Assembly: GCF_000516985.1 (NCBI RefSeq)
Contig: NW_006917093.1
Coordinates: forward strand, 5,985,013-6,049,012
Length of the DNA: 64,000 bases
Direction of reading: 5' to 3'
Source: Pestalotiopsis fici W106-1
Taxonomy: Eukaryota; Ascomycota; Sordariomycetes; Amphisphaeriales; Sporocadaceae
Shown here: in pieces, positions 37,618 through 48,888 of the stretch
Layout: each line of letters starts with the position of its first letter
Position numbering within the stretch: position 1 is the first letter of the stretch
Made by a program: the position numbers and the translations under genes
The notes under the pieces: model-generated
Seen by the model: only the letters and a program-made list of their open reading frames with translations
Told to the model about the DNA's origin: nothing
The model's database searches: none

Positions 37618-39423
37618 ATGGACGAGTCTACGGGCTCAGCGGGCTCGGCAATCGACACCTCCAAGGACGCTCCCGTCCCGTCGCCCGCCCCTCCTTCCAG
37701 GTCCAACTCGTCGTCGAGCCTACACAGGATTCCAAGTCACCGCCAGAGTTTTGCCGAAAACTTGCGAGGGATGCCACCGTCGCCGCGCAGCCAGCGCCAT
37801 CCATCCTTTACACAGGCCGCGATTCAGGATCTGCTCAATCATCCACCAACCACAAGGCCACAGAATCCGCGCTTTGCCGGAAGAGACTGGCGCCATGTTC
37901 ACATCGGCGAGCTCATCTCCCGCGACGACGTCAAGTGGGTGGATATGGACACGAGTGTCGAGGACGCTTCCATGGTTTGTCTCATGTCCCTCATGCGGTG
38001 CAATGACTTTGGTGGCATGATGCACTCACTAACTGCAACACTGCAGGTCCTCCTCAAGAGCGCCAGCAACAACGTAGTTCTCATTCGGGAGCATGGCTCG
38101 GATGGTACTGTTGTCTCTACCTTCGATCATAATGATCTGAATGCATACCTACTCGTGGTTGTAGGGCTAGCCCATCCGACTGACGACTTAGTGGCTTTGT
38201 ATGATTCGATTGCCAAGAAGGCCCAGGCAAATGAGAGTATCCCACTAAGGGATATCCAGGTATGTAATTTTTACATAGAGATCGGACATGGTGCTCGATC
38301 TCTCTCCCGTTTGATCGTCGCCCTGCAAGGTAGTCTTTACCTAGGCGGCCGTTGAGAGCAACATTGCTAACCCCATCCCTCGGCGGGGGAGGGAAAAAAA
38401 GCCCATCTGTCGCAAAGAAGCATTGGTCATCCTACCAGCGAATGAAGACCTCGCAAAGGCTATCGAGGTGTTCGGCAGCGGTATTCATCGAGTCCTAGTG
38501 ACCAACGCTGGTGGCGACGTCGTCGGCGTCCTCAGCCAGCTTAGGCTCGTGGAGTTCTTCTGGAACGAGGGTGTCAACTTCAGGGTCATAGACGACCTCT
38601 ACCCTCGACTTATGCGAGATCTTGGTATCGGATCCCAACAAGTTATCGCTGTTAGGTAATTGTTTTTTTATGTCAATCTGAATCGTCGCCATTGCTAAGT
38701 GTCCTGTCAGTGCCGAGAGTCCCTTGGCCGATGCGCTCAGTCTCATGAGCGAGGAGGGCTTGTCGAGCCTTGCAGTTATTGATAGCAACAGAAATGTTGT
38801 CGGTAACATTTCGACCGTCGACGTCCGTCTTCTCACCAACGCTGCCAGTCTGCCTCTCTTGCAGAACACGTGTATGCATTTTATATCAGTCATCTTGAAT
38901 GAACGGGGCGTGGAAAAGGGAAAGGACTCCTTTCCTGTATTTCACGTCAACCCGCACTCTTCCCTTGCCCATACCGGTAAGTGGTTCCCTTCCCGTCCCC
39001 TGGTACACCATGAATGTGATGATATAACACAGCGATTGTGATTTTTCAGTTGCGAAGTTGGTGGCGACAAGAAGCCATCGCATGTGGGTAGTCGAGTCTG
39101 CTTCACCTTCACCATCAGCGCCAGCAACGCCGTTGCTTGGGCCAACAGTATTAGTTCCCAACTCCACGTCAAGCTCCCAGTCCCCATTGGCTACAGGTGC
39201 ACATTTTCCAACAGTGCCAGCATCGAATATGGCGGGAGCACATCTTTCGGGCCGCTTAACGGGCGTTGTAACGTTGACGGATATTCTTAATTTGTTTGCA
39301 AGAACTTCAGGATTACACCCATCCGACCCCAGTGAGCAACGAGCCCGTAGGCGGCGAAGTTCTAGCAGCTCTCTCCGACCGTCATTAGATAGCTCGCGGT
39401 TAAGCTTAGATTTTAAACGATAA
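37618..39423 (+). CDS. Sds23/Moc1-type CBS-domain regulator
   Basis: Five exons, 37618-37974, 38047-38259, 38402-38655, 38711-38976 and 39050-39423, give 487 residues. A Ser/Pro-rich N-terminus leads to [19 protein letters not shown], then four CBS-like motifs: [15 protein letters not shown] with [27 protein letters not shown] with [37 protein letters not shown] with [10 protein letters not shown], and a last motif (RMWVVES, then [14 protein letters not shown]) split by a 50-residue Ser/Pro loop. Fungal Sds23 proteins bind adenine nucleotides poorly understood in role and link nutrient and stress state to PP2A-type phosphatases and cell-cycle entry. An SNF4 (AMPK gamma) identity is the main alternative. 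The stop codon abuts the A/T island, so the 3' end of this gene borders the presumed insertion. Confidence 0.88.
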
Positions 39424-40680
39424 ACCTTAAGTTGAAAATAAATAATAATGATTTTAAATTATTAATATTAGTTTTTAACACATTATAATGAAGGGGTTAT
39501 ATTATATTAAGCATTTTATAAGTTATAAAAAAGTATAATAAAAGCATATATTATTATTTATAAATTAGCCGTAAATTAATACTTTTATAGCAAAGCCTTA
39601 GCGTCGCGGGGCTTAATTATATGCTGAGTTATCGTATTAAGCTACGCTTAACACGCATCGTTAAAAAAGATATCGACGAATTTTTAGATTTTTATTAATC
39701 GATAAATATAATTTAACGGCTTTTTTAATTTAATAATTATTATTATTCGATAAATCGAATTCCACCGTATATAAAACTTTAATTAATAAGCAGGGTTAGC
39801 ATTAAATTAATTAAATTAACTCAAATTTAATCAAATTGATTTATTAATTAAATTAACTCAAATTAAATTAAATTAAATTATTAATTAAATTAAATTGAAT
39901 TAAATTAAATTATTAATTAAAATTAATTAAGTAATTAAAAATGCTAACTTAAATTTAATTTATTTAATTAATAAGTAAATTTAAATTTAAATTAATTATA
40001 TTAAGTTAATAACTCAATTAATTTATTAACTTAAAAATTATGAATTTTAATTAATAATTTAATAATTAGAATAATATAAACCCATATTTACATATAAGAA
40101 AAATTAATAAATATAATATTAATTTTCTTTTTATTTTGCCGGTTTTTTAATTTTTAAAAAATTAATTTTCATTTGATTATTTTATTAAACTTTAAAATTT
40201 ATTTTAAAGTTAAGTAAAAGTTATAAAATAAAAGTAATAAATGCATTATTATTCCGCTTTTTAATGTAAATTAATAACGCTTTAAGCTTAATTTATTCAT
40301 TTATTTTATAATTAAAATTAATTAATTTAATTAACACCTTAAATAAAACGCAACTTAATTAAATTAATTAAACTCAAACTTAAAACTTAAATTAATTTTA
40401 CTTACTTTATTAATAAGCAATTAATTAAAAAGTTAATAATGAATTTATTTCATAAAATAATTTATTATTTAGAATTTTCGTTTTATTATAAATCGAATTT
40501 AATAAATTATCGGCTTTAGCTTTTAAAAATCCCTTTAATAAAAGCTTATATATTTCGTAGTTATATTTTATTAAAATAATAATTTATCGAATACGATTAA
40601 TTAAACCTATTATAAAATATTAATATTAAAAGTTATTTATAAAAATTAATAAAAAACTTATAATATGCGTATTTTCACGA
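39424..40680. repeat. A/T island, RIP-like, between Sds23 and the captain gene
   Basis: About 1.25 kb is almost entirely A and T, dominated by TTAA/TAAT/AATT words and a loose TAAAT repeat near 39800-39990, with only scattered CpG-bearing scraps (39600-39660). Both edges are sharp: the Sds23 stop on the left and normal G/C from about 40680 on the right. Such blocks in filamentous ascomycetes usually arise from repeat-induced point mutation of duplicated DNA, which turns CpA into TpA. No coding frame survives. I cannot tell whether it is an older dead transposon or part of the Starship's own 5' end. Confidence 0.85.
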
Positions 40681-40973
40681 AAATGATCCTTGAATGCGTA
40701 ATCTTTGGATGATATTTGTGTCGCGCGCCCAGATAATATGCGTGCTGCTTTTAAATCTACCAGGGCATGGTTTCAGCAAGCGCTTCCCTCGCAGGCTCCC
40801 CTGTATGTTGGCCCTCAAGCGACCTGGTCAGCTAAGCCTACCTACCAACTAACCTTACATAGGTACTTTACTGTAGTCAACCAACCGTACCTACGTTTAA
40901 GGCCCTCTCGTCCTACCGTCGTTTCGATTCACCTTTGTTCTCTCAGCATTCCCCCAAAGCTACCACTTTTCAA

Positions 40974-43329
40974 ATGCGCGCTGATCGTCGTAAACCACGG
41001 CACCTTAGCCGCAGCACCCCGCTGGCGATGGTGGTCCGCAGTGAAGATGATTCATCTGACACTGATACATGCGAACCACCAAGTCCAAAAGACACAGAAG
41101 TGGAAGCTGTCGATAGCCTATTCAAAACACTGTGGGACAACGTTGAAAACCATCGAAAGGCCGGCATAATCAGAAGGTCGTATAGCCGTAAAACAGAGGC
41201 TTTGTTGGAGCGTCAAAAAGGGAAGTGGCAAGAGTAAGTCTCTATAAATACCTTGCGTAGATATAGCAACTAATAGTACTAGGTTCTGCCTTGCACTCAA
41301 AGTTGACCCGCATCAGCAGCTCCACAAGGCGGATGCATCTGTTTTCAAAGCCTTCCTTGAATGGAGAGTTGAGAAAGGACGGATTTTGAAAGTCTCTGCA
41401 ATCCAAAACTACTGGAAGGCACTCAGTTCTATTTATGCCGCGACAACACAAAACTGGCTCGGGGAGTCTATTCTGGCGGACGTAGGCGGTGTAAGTAGTC
41501 TATTCCAGCACTCTCGCTCTTCGCTAACATAGTAGTTCATCCATGAGGTGCTGAAGCCAAGGTACAATCTAAGTGAAGAGCAGAAGGCGAAGGCTGGTCT
41601 TTACGTCGAGGATCTAGATATCCTGTTGAGCCATCACTGGCTCTCTGATACGGAAGTATTCCCACACGAACGCCTGCGCCTCCAGCTAGCCATCCTCCTC
41701 ACAATTGCGGGAGCCACTTCTTCGCGACCAACGGCACTCTTGAGTTTGCGGTACCGTGATCTTGAGTTCGCTGTCTTTCCACCGACGAAAGGCCTTGGCC
41801 GGTCGCAGCTGACTCTCACCGTACGTCTCACCAACACTAAAAGACGAGGGTATAAGCAGCACGCGGTCAAGTTTGGTTTCCACGAACAGGAGAACCTTAT
41901 CCATTGCCCCGTCTTGGGATTCCTGGCCCTGGCCCTGGCGGACGGTGCATTCCACACCCCCACCAGACTGGAGAAAATATATTCTCTTCAAGTCCCTGAC
42001 CATCAAGATCGCGTCACGCTCTACTTCAAGCCGGAGATTGCAGACAGATATGTCTTTCAGCGCATGGATGGAGTGGAGGGGCCTCTCGAGTACAGCCAGG
42101 CTCGGTACGCCCTACAGCGGCTGGGCAACTCCTGTGGGTACCTAGACAAACTCATGTTTTATGACCTACGCCGTGCTTCTGGCAAGATGCTCAATGAAGC
42201 ATACACGCCCGAGGAACGAAACCAGATCATGGGTCACACCGGCGGCACTTCTGCTGTCTACAGAAACTACTACATGCCAGAGTTCGTCGACAAGGATGTC
42301 CAATCCGTCTACTTCGGCGTGACGCCACGGGATAACGTGATTCGTGCGATTGGAAGAATCCGCCGAAATGCTCTCGCTCCAACGCGACTGACGCAGGACC
42401 AGCAGGACGAGGTGAAGCGAGATGCCAAGCTCAACGAAGCATATGCATCTCGTGACGAGGCCAAGCGTCTCGTGAAGCTGCGCTGCGGCACCGTGGCAAG
42501 CGCTAGGCAGAGGCAGGGCGAGCTCGATGACGACTTGAGGCTGCTGCTTCAAAAGTACGAGTCCGCAGCCAAGAAGGCCTTGAACCTTCGTACCAGCCTG
42601 AAGGGCCAAACTCTGCGCCAGTCGATGAGGGACTTCCACACGTTGGCAGACATCGATCTCGTCACTGGCTCGGCACAAAGCACCCAGCAGGAGGCCTCAT
42701 CCTCACAACCTCAATATGAGCTGCAGGAGCGAGCTGGGATCGCCGAGGCTCTCCGAGACTCCATGCAACAGTACGAGGGTCGAGAGCTTGATCGGATTCG
42801 GATCCGACTCGTGGAAAACATGGCAAACCTTTGTCACATGAGAGAGACAAGCACACGTCATCGTGGCACCAAGCGAGCCGTCCATTGTCCAGAGTCGGAC
42901 TCGGATTCGGAGCAGGATGTGAAAAGGCGCAAGGTCTCATCTGGGGCATCGAGCAGCCTACAGAGTGTCTTCCGCGTGAAGGCCAAGCCGGTCAACCTCT
43001 CCTGCCCATTCTGCCAACTCGACCCTTCTCTTGGCCCCGTGAGGAAGAACCACCAATATGCACGGATTGATAGTCTAGGCACACACATCTTCAAGCAGCA
43101 TTTCAACGAGGCAGGCCTATATAGAGGCAGTGAAGGCGGTGGAGGCCCCGAGTTCTGTTGCCCCTATTCAGATTGTATGGAACTTCTTCTTGGGGCCGCA
43201 GACTTTGCCGGGCATGCGCATGTGGTGCACGGTCTGGCCTCATTCCAGAAATCAACGCTGCCCCAGGCTGCTACAGCTGGCTCTGTGATCCAAGCGCTGA
43301 ATCAGGATTTTCATTTGTATACAGCTTGA
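40974..43329 (+). CDS. DUF3435 tyrosine recombinase, Starship 'captain'
   Basis: Three exons, 40974-41233, 41283-41490 and 41536-43329, with 49- and 45-bp introns, give 753 residues. Residues 86-155 form the helical N-terminal core-binding part. The catalytic half shows a first arginine in GATSSRPTALL (R220), a basic strand with TNTKRRGYK (about 255-263), FYDLRRASG (R368/R369), MGHTGG (H390) and VYRNYYMPE (tyrosines at 398, 401 and 402, the candidate nucleophiles). Two Cys/His finger-like segments close the protein: CPFC with a downstream H-x4-H (about 645-675) and CPYSDC with H-x4-H (about 695-720). Proteins of this family integrate and excise Starship giant transposons and sit at one end pointing into the element. 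Here the gene points right, toward accessory genes. All catalytic positions appear intact, so the enzyme may be active. Confidence 0.93.
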
Positions 43330-43620
43330 ACGGGCAGATTGTTTCTGCGTCCATTTTTTGCGTTGAATATGGTGCCAGCTGGACTAGGCAATCTTGCAGA
43401 ATGAAACTACATGCTTTGTGCAAATATAAAATTGAATCAAATAGCCTCTGCCTTATCGATATTTTGCATTAGGTCTAGGACGAATAGGCAGGTTCTGAGC
43501 TGTGTAAATCAATGGTGGTCCAAGGTGCTTTTGACATAAATGCCAAAGCACAAACAGGGCGAACAGGACATAACTAGAATGTGAACTAGCAAACAAACTC
43601 CGTGGAATATAGCGCTTGGA

Positions 43621-44274
43621 TTAGTGGATATTGATCGCGCGGCGTAGCGGGGTAGACTGCTGTACAGCATATCCGCAGTTGCCTAGAGGCCACGCTTCAC
43701 TGCTACACGCTATAACTACGAAAGAGTTGAACTTTTTTGATGTATCAATCGTTACCAGCCCGTGCTGCTCATCAATCACAACGCCCGACCACAACAGACC
43801 TCGCCGGATACTATCGAGAAAAGGCATGACGACCGCTAGCTGGCCCTGGCCAGCATTCTCCGCACTGACGATACCACCACGGCGACGACCACGAGTTACC
43901 GCATACCCACGATATGACCTGCGAAATCCCACCGCACGCCAGGCCCAGAGCGACGAGTTGGGTATAAGACAAGCTCGACCGAGCTGATTGAGGCAATCAA
44001 CTACCGAAATGACTGTCATGGTTTCCTGCGAGACAAGCCGAACCGGACGATACTGCATGGCGAGAAGAGCCAGTAGTTCACCCGCGGATGGACACTCCAA
44101 GGGTATCTTGTGCCCACGTCTGTTGGACTGGCAGCCGAGACTCTCTACAGAATGCGACCCATATGAATTCGATAGACCATGACAGGAAGACGTCGCAGGT
44201 ATGCCCGGGATCTTCGATTTCAGCATACGGCGACAGCAAGGCGACAGCAACAGCCCGAGCACGGTACACCTCAT
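43621..44274 (-). CDS. Hypothetical cargo protein
   Basis: A single open frame of 217 residues starts from the ATG at 44274; the frame is open a little further upstream without an ATG, so the real first exon may differ. The first 15 residues are hydrophobic and Cys-containing (MRCTVLGLLLSPCC), which could be chance. The middle holds SAGELLALLAMQYRPV, and the C-terminal half has a basic GRRRGG loop and short beta-like strands (QLAVVMPFLD, LLWSGVVIDE). I recognise no family. It converges with the captain gene, leaving 290 bp between stops. Confidence 0.5.
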   Translation of the reverse strand: MRCTVLGLLLSPCCRRMLKSKIPGIPATSSCHGLSNSYGSHSVESLGCQSNRRGHKIPLECPSAGELLALLAMQYRPVRLVSQETMTVISVVDCLNQLGRACLIPNSSLWAWRAVGFRRSYRGYAVTRGRRRGGIVSAENAGQGQLAVVMPFLDSIRRGLLWSGVVIDEQHGLVTIDTSKKFNSFVVIACSSEAWPLGNCGYAVQQSTPLRRAINIH

Positions 44275-44678
44275 TTGTATACGTGGTTCGAGGTAAGGAG
44301 AATCCCACAATGTTTGGACTTGCTATACTAAAGCTCATTGTTGGCCATACAGGCTTTCCCTTCAATGTTCACATAACTGTACATCGGGTACCTCTGACGC
44401 TGCGTCAATGGGCAGGCTCGGTCCAGACACCGTAAAGCACATAGGTACAAAGCTAGGCGCCGTCCTTTTACCCCATGTGGTAATGGGCGGCTAGATCCTT
44501 GCGCTACTGATACCCAGTACCTGGAAGACTATTACGGTTTTTGGATAACTGTATACTCAAAGAGGCAAGCAGGTGCCCTCCCTATACCTGTGTAAGTACA
44601 GTCGCTCCCCTGCCTTTGCGACATGCTCGAAGGCGCTCCCCACTCTTGCTTCTGCCGCCTCCACCGGGCATTTCCACT

Positions 44679-45359
44679 ATGGACACAGCTGGAAGGACAC
44701 CAATCGCTTGTCATGCTCTGGACAAAGAGCGCAAGCCTTTGGCCGGACTGCGTGTGATGTTGGAATGCTTTGGCGAGAATTTCTCCATCTACGAGGCATA
44801 CACTTCTTTCGATGGTTCTATCGACACATGGTATCCAGTCACAGAACTGGAACTGAACCCCCTTATCCCCGTTGCTGTCACTTCTCATGGTCTTTCCACT
44901 TGTCGTGTTTCCTTTGCCACGGCCGACTTCCTCGGTGAAGACGGGGGTGCATGGCCCTCTGTCTATGTCGACGTGGCTCTGAAGGCAGATCATCAGCACT
45001 CTGTTACCCTTCTCTACGCTGCTGCTGGCTACGCCGTTGAGGTTGCAGCACATGCAATACAGTTCAGTCCGGCGCCGGAGTCAGACGAGTTGCTAGACCA
45101 ACTCATCGTTGCCGACCCCCCGCAGGGTCTGCCCAGTCCAGGATCGTTGTTTCCCCCCTTTGCTGAACAGGAATTATCTATCGACCCAAGCATTATCGAG
45201 GCCCAGCCTCGAAGGAAAAGGGGTAGGCCACGAAAGCATCCTGTGAAGGTGGCGGATCCAGATGCCCCAAAAAGGAAGAGGGGGAGGCCAAGAAAAATTG
45301 TTCCTATGCACACCATGAAGAAAGAGTCGGAGGATCTGCAAGACGGATGTGACTTTTAG
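44679..45359 (+). CDS. Transthyretin/HIUase-like domain protein with two AT-hooks
   Basis: One exon, 226 residues. Residues 7-121 follow the transthyretin/5-hydroxyisourate hydrolase pattern: the opening strand IACHALDKERKPLAGLRV, a T-x2-DG turn at 42-46, and the late pair WPSVYVDVALK with a His-containing strand and LLYAAAGYAVEV where HIUases have their PLL...Y-[ST]-YRGS end. The C-terminal YRGS is absent and the Arg usually following DG is Ser, so enzymic activity is doubtful. The tail has two AT-hooks, each with core RGRPRK (181-186 and 201-206), separated by a Pro/Asp spacer. AT-hooks bind the minor groove of A/T-rich DNA, so a nuclear, DNA-binding role is likely. The fold call is from pattern, not a search. 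Confidence 0.72.
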   Translation: MDTAGRTPIACHALDKERKPLAGLRVMLECFGENFSIYEAYTSFDGSIDTWYPVTELELNPLIPVAVTSHGLSTCRVSFATADFLGEDGGAWPSVYVDVALKADHQHSVTLLYAAAGYAVEVAAHAIQFSPAPESDELLDQLIVADPPQGLPSPGSLFPPFAEQELSIDPSIIEAQPRRKRGRPRKHPVKVADPDAPKRKRGRPRKIVPMHTMKKESEDLQDGCDF

Positions 45360-45610
45360 GTGTGCGTGTGACCCAGACGGTGTGCGTGCTGGTACATGCG
45401 CTCTCTAGGGTGATGCAAGAACTTTGTTGTTTTGTTGGAATTAATGCTATACCCATGCAATATATTGTCACACTCCACTGAATGTTTGGTACTTCTGAGT
45501 TCATGCTTCATGGCCGGCTTGTCCAGAACACCAGTGTACATATATGAGCTGCTGCCTAGACTGCCCAAAGGGCCAGTTTATCCCCCCCTTTATTCTTTCT
45601 GTCCCTCACC

Positions 45611-46456
45611 ATGGCAGATCCAACCACTCCAGACGCGTTCCCGCTGTTTTCTCGCCTGCCTCCCGAAATTCGCCATGAAATTTGGCATTTGGCAGCAGAG
45701 GTCGGCGGTAACATTATTCACGTTACTATCACCAACGGTCAATTGCAAGCTGTTCGGCGGCGCCCAGAGCAGAGCCTGGACCGCACCACTCACCTGAGTC
45801 GCACAATCTACCGACAACACTACCAACACACCATCCCACTCGTTGGCTCCGCCGGGTTCATGCTTGTTAACTTCAATCGTGATGCCTTCTACTTCAGCGA
45901 CTTTAACCATTACCATTTCCAGGACTTCCGTCTTGGCAAGGAATGGCAGTGCCGACAACAGTCACTACGCAGAGTTATTCTTGGTCCGAATGCCTTTGAT
46001 ATGAAGTCCCGAAGACGAATAGACGCATTATTCAAGGCTTTCCGAATGTCGCCAGACTGGCAGGAGCTACGGATAAAGCTGGACGATGATACGAAGCCAT
46101 TTCGCCCTATCCCAGTCGCAGAGCTCCGCCCCCAGTGCCCCTTGCATCACTGTAACGAAAATCCTTATCACAAAATATCGGCTTGTCCCACGTGCAAGTG
46201 GAATGTTCATGTTTTTGGCCGTAGGTGGACTCGGTTCCATAATAATGGCTTCAGACTCTTACTCGATCCTGCCCTGCCCGCATATCCTACAGTACGTCAG
46301 ATCAAGAAAAGCAGAAGCCCGGCACTTGTGTGGACTAGATACACTCGGTGGCTCGAACTCGATCTCCCATTTGAAAAAGATGATGGTACGCCCGCTTTCG
46401 ACCTTCGGGGTCTTAATACTTGTTTGAAGGGGGATTTTTCACAGTGTCTTCATTAA
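45611..46456 (+). CDS. 2EXR-like domain protein
   Basis: One exon, 281 residues, starting at CACCATGG. The N-terminus FPLFSRLPPEIRHEIWHLA matches the 2EXR/F-box-like motif of a large fungal family, in which this helix opens a roughly 150-residue domain. The next strands (NIIHVTI, later HTIPLVGSAGFMLVNFNRDAFYF) fit the family's usual run from parental hydrophobic strand to FYF. A possible zinc-binding cluster (CPLHHC, then CPTC about 12 residues on) lies at about 177-196. The biochemical role of 2EXR proteins is not established. They are numerous in accessory regions. Confidence 0.75.
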   Translation: MADPTTPDAFPLFSRLPPEIRHEIWHLAAEVGGNIIHVTITNGQLQAVRRRPEQSLDRTTHLSRTIYRQHYQHTIPLVGSAGFMLVNFNRDAFYFSDFNHYHFQDFRLGKEWQCRQQSLRRVILGPNAFDMKSRRRIDALFKAFRMSPDWQELRIKLDDDTKPFRPIPVAELRPQCPLHHCNENPYHKISACPTCKWNVHVFGRRWTRFHNNGFRLLLDPALPAYPTVRQIKKSRSPALVWTRYTRWLELDLPFEKDDGTPAFDLRGLNTCLKGDFSQCLH

Positions 46457-46591
46457 TTCCCTAGTTGCTAGGCAGCGGGGCTTTGATAGCTAAATTTTAT
46501 TCAGTTGCGACTAGTAGCTCTCTGTTTGTCTGCAACTTGCTTGGATCCCACTGTGCCTCTGCGCTTGAGGGGCTGCCATCGCCCGATGCCT

Positions 46592-47071
46592 TTATTTCTC
46601 GATCCTGTGGTCGGACTGTTGGTACTTATGGAAAGATTCAACGCCGGCTCGCAGTTGAGGATATATGACTTTCGAGAAGACAAAATAATTTTCGCCTAGA
46701 TCTTCCCCATAGCGATTACTAATAAAGCTGATCATGGAGAGCAGGGCGGTTGCGAGATCGTAGGTGGTCTGCAATGCCTCATGTAAGGGAATCGCGTCTA
46801 TGGTCTCCTGAATCTCTTTCAACTGCACTTTCTTCGGTTCGATGATGAATCTGCAGATATCTGCGACTTCCTTCGCGCTCGGATCTCCCAGCGAGGGTGA
46901 TTTGTACTTTTTCACATGCTTGGCACGTTCTTTCGCAAATGCGGCTATTGCCTGAAAGCATCGATCAGGTGTCTTGTCCCTGAGTGTCTCAGATATGTCA
47001 TCCATGAGCTCTTTTTCGGTTTCCTTCACATGATCTTCGATTTGACGCTGGGGCGCTGTTGAGGAAGCCAT
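46592..47071 (-). CDS. Small helical cargo protein, paralogue A
   Basis: One exon, 159 residues from ATG 47071. It is mostly predicted helix and shows no named domain. It resembles the protein at 49564-50061 over most of its length: AKERAKHVKKY against WIERAKIVNKY, EVADICRFIIEP against QAKEICNLLIEP, and NYFVFSKVIYPQLR against RDLVFAKVLKPELLK. The middle of both has a hydrophobic helix (TALLSMISFISN here). The two copies lie 2.5 kb apart in opposite orientations and bracket the RING and F-box-like genes. The function is unknown. Confidence 0.65.
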   Translation of the reverse strand: MASSTAPQRQIEDHVKETEKELMDDISETLRDKTPDRCFQAIAAFAKERAKHVKKYKSPSLGDPSAKEVADICRFIIEPKKVQLKEIQETIDAIPLHEALQTTYDLATALLSMISFISNRYGEDLGENYFVFSKVIYPQLRAGVESFHKYQQSDHRIEK

Positions 47072-47257
47072 GGTGTACCAAGTCAACGCCTATACCGGGA
47101 GGCATGGGACAAGACACGACGACACACGCGTGTATTTATGTTCAGAGTCACTACTATAAGGCGCGAGAACGAAAAGCAGGATCTTGGATTTGGTATCGTG
47201 TTATCATCAATCACAAAGCTGGTACCTCTTCTGGAACGATCATCTGCATATCCGCAA

Positions 47258-47819
47258 TCACAAACCCTGCGGCGAAGCTGAACGTTTACGGAAAGAAATA
47301 TTCAATACTTTGCCCAGATCAGCCGCGTGGCACTCACGCACGCAGGAGCAACTGTCGTGTGCCCGGCAACAGCGCTCTCTACACATGGGACATGAAGAAG
47401 TTCCCTTCATCTCCCTCCACGTTACAATACAATTGCGACAGAAAGAGTGCCCTGGGATTGTGAGTAAGTGATGCCAAGACAACGCAACACGCTTCTTACC
47501 ACAAGGTATGCAACTCGGCTCGATCATCCCATCGTAGCAGATCGTACATTCGCCCAGGTAGAAGACCCGGGTTGAGTTTTGTAGCGCCCACAACGCCTGG
47601 TGAACTGGCCGATGGCAGAGTCCAGAGAATGGTCTCATTTGGCAGCTGGGACATATGACCTACAGATATCAGCAGCTTCTCGGGGATCTGGGAGGAATGA
47701 CCCACGCAGCGACAACTTTCAAGAACAAAACACTCCTCGCCTAGTGCGGTCTTGCATTTCTGGCAGTTGAAAGCCTGGACCGTAAGATCGATGAGTATAG
47801 CAGGCTTTGTACAAGGCAT
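47258..47819 (-). CDS. RING-finger (C3HC4) protein, probable E3 ubiquitin ligase
   Basis: Three exons, 47664-47819, 47500-47596 and 47258-47451, give 148 residues. The N-terminal part has an additional Cys set (NCQKC, then SCRC). Splicing the second intron builds a canonical C3HC4 RING: CTIC, an 11-residue loop, CGH, C-x2-C, a 12-residue loop and CPMC. The tail has more Cys (CSCVREC). RING domains recruit ubiquitin-charged E2 enzymes. The second intron is only 48 bp, a multiple of three, and free of stops; keeping it would place 16 residues between the third and fourth zinc ligands. The first intron is 67 bp, its acceptor chosen as the second of two AGs because only that one keeps frame. Confidence 0.78.
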
Positions 47820-48110
47820 ATTGGGTGGGAATGATGTAGTGTTGGAAAAAGAGAAGGGAAAGGAGAGCGGTACGCAGGCCTCTTTATAAAAGTTGGCCGC
47901 AGGGACTATTCTGAAAGTTGATTTCCTACCCCCCCTTGGACTCACTTCTCGTTTTTCGAAACGCAACCCCCGACTTCGATATGCTGTCAGCCAAGCGCCA
48001 GGCGAGGTGATGACCGCACAACCAACCAAATGCTTACATTGACAAGAGGTATATAACGGCTCTAGTCAGGTGTCACACTCGATTTCCTCCTTCATCCATC
48101 TTCTGTCCAC
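47820..48110. other. divergent promoter between RING and F-box-like genes
   Basis: 290 bp separate the two start codons on opposite strands, so regulatory sites are likely shared. No specific element was identified. Confidence 0.45.
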
Positions 48111-48888
48111 ATGATGGAGAGCGTCGTCCCTTTCAGATTTGGCGACCTCCCCGCAGGTAGGCTTCCATGGCAGAGAGGCCGCACTATAATTGCTGACAGC
48201 CTGTTTAGAAATTCGTATCCTCGTCTACGAACATCTATTAGTAGATCCAATAGTTGCCATACGACTTCGTTACAACGGGACCTTGATTTACGAACGGGTA
48301 CCTTTCTTTATGCAAAACCGGCTACCTCGAATCCCCAAAGACCTGTGCCTTGCCATGACAAGCCCCTTGTTGTATAGCGAATTTTCCCCACATTATGAAG
48401 CATACATGGCTAGGAATGTCCATCATGTATCCATGAGCGAGTTGGAGATATACTTGCAAAGTCGGTTCTTTGCAATTAATACGACTGGAAAGCTCATTGT
48501 CGAAGTAAGCGAATGGGCCACCCGTGATGTGAATATTATGCCGTTGCTACAATTCTGTTGGAAACACCCGACATACAACTGCCAATTTCGCACGGGAAAG
48601 ACCCATAGGTATATACTGGAAATTACTAAGCACCTTAATTGGCTACTTGATGTTGGTGAGGGACTGAAAAGGTGCATCGAAAGTGGTGCACTAGAAGCTA
48701 TTCAGGTACGCTGGCGCGGCTATACTATGTATGCCACCTTAGTCCGCGCTGGCCACCAGAAGAAGGGAGTCGTAAGTCAATCGCTGCAAAATGATTTGGC
48801 ATGGAAGTTGGGCATCGCTCATTTGCGGTGGATTTCATGGCGGGCGACGACAATGGACGATCCAGAGTCTCATGTTGCAGAGTTATGA
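48111..48888 (+). CDS. F-box-like/2EXR-related fungal protein
   Basis: Two exons, 48111-48156 and 48209-48888, with a 52-bp intron, give 241 residues. Splicing assembles FGDLPAEIRILVYEHLLVDP, the characteristic N-terminal F-box-like helix pair of fungal accessory proteins. The following strands (AIRLRYNGTLIYE, PRIPKDLCLAMTSPLLYSEFSPHYE) match the usual 'previous results, old contacts' pattern after that motif. F-box proteins bring substrates to SCF ubiquitin ligases through Skp1, and its divergent partner is a RING protein. Whether this divergent copy binds Skp1 is not shown. The last 40 residues are uncertain, because codon bias weakens there. Confidence 0.7.
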
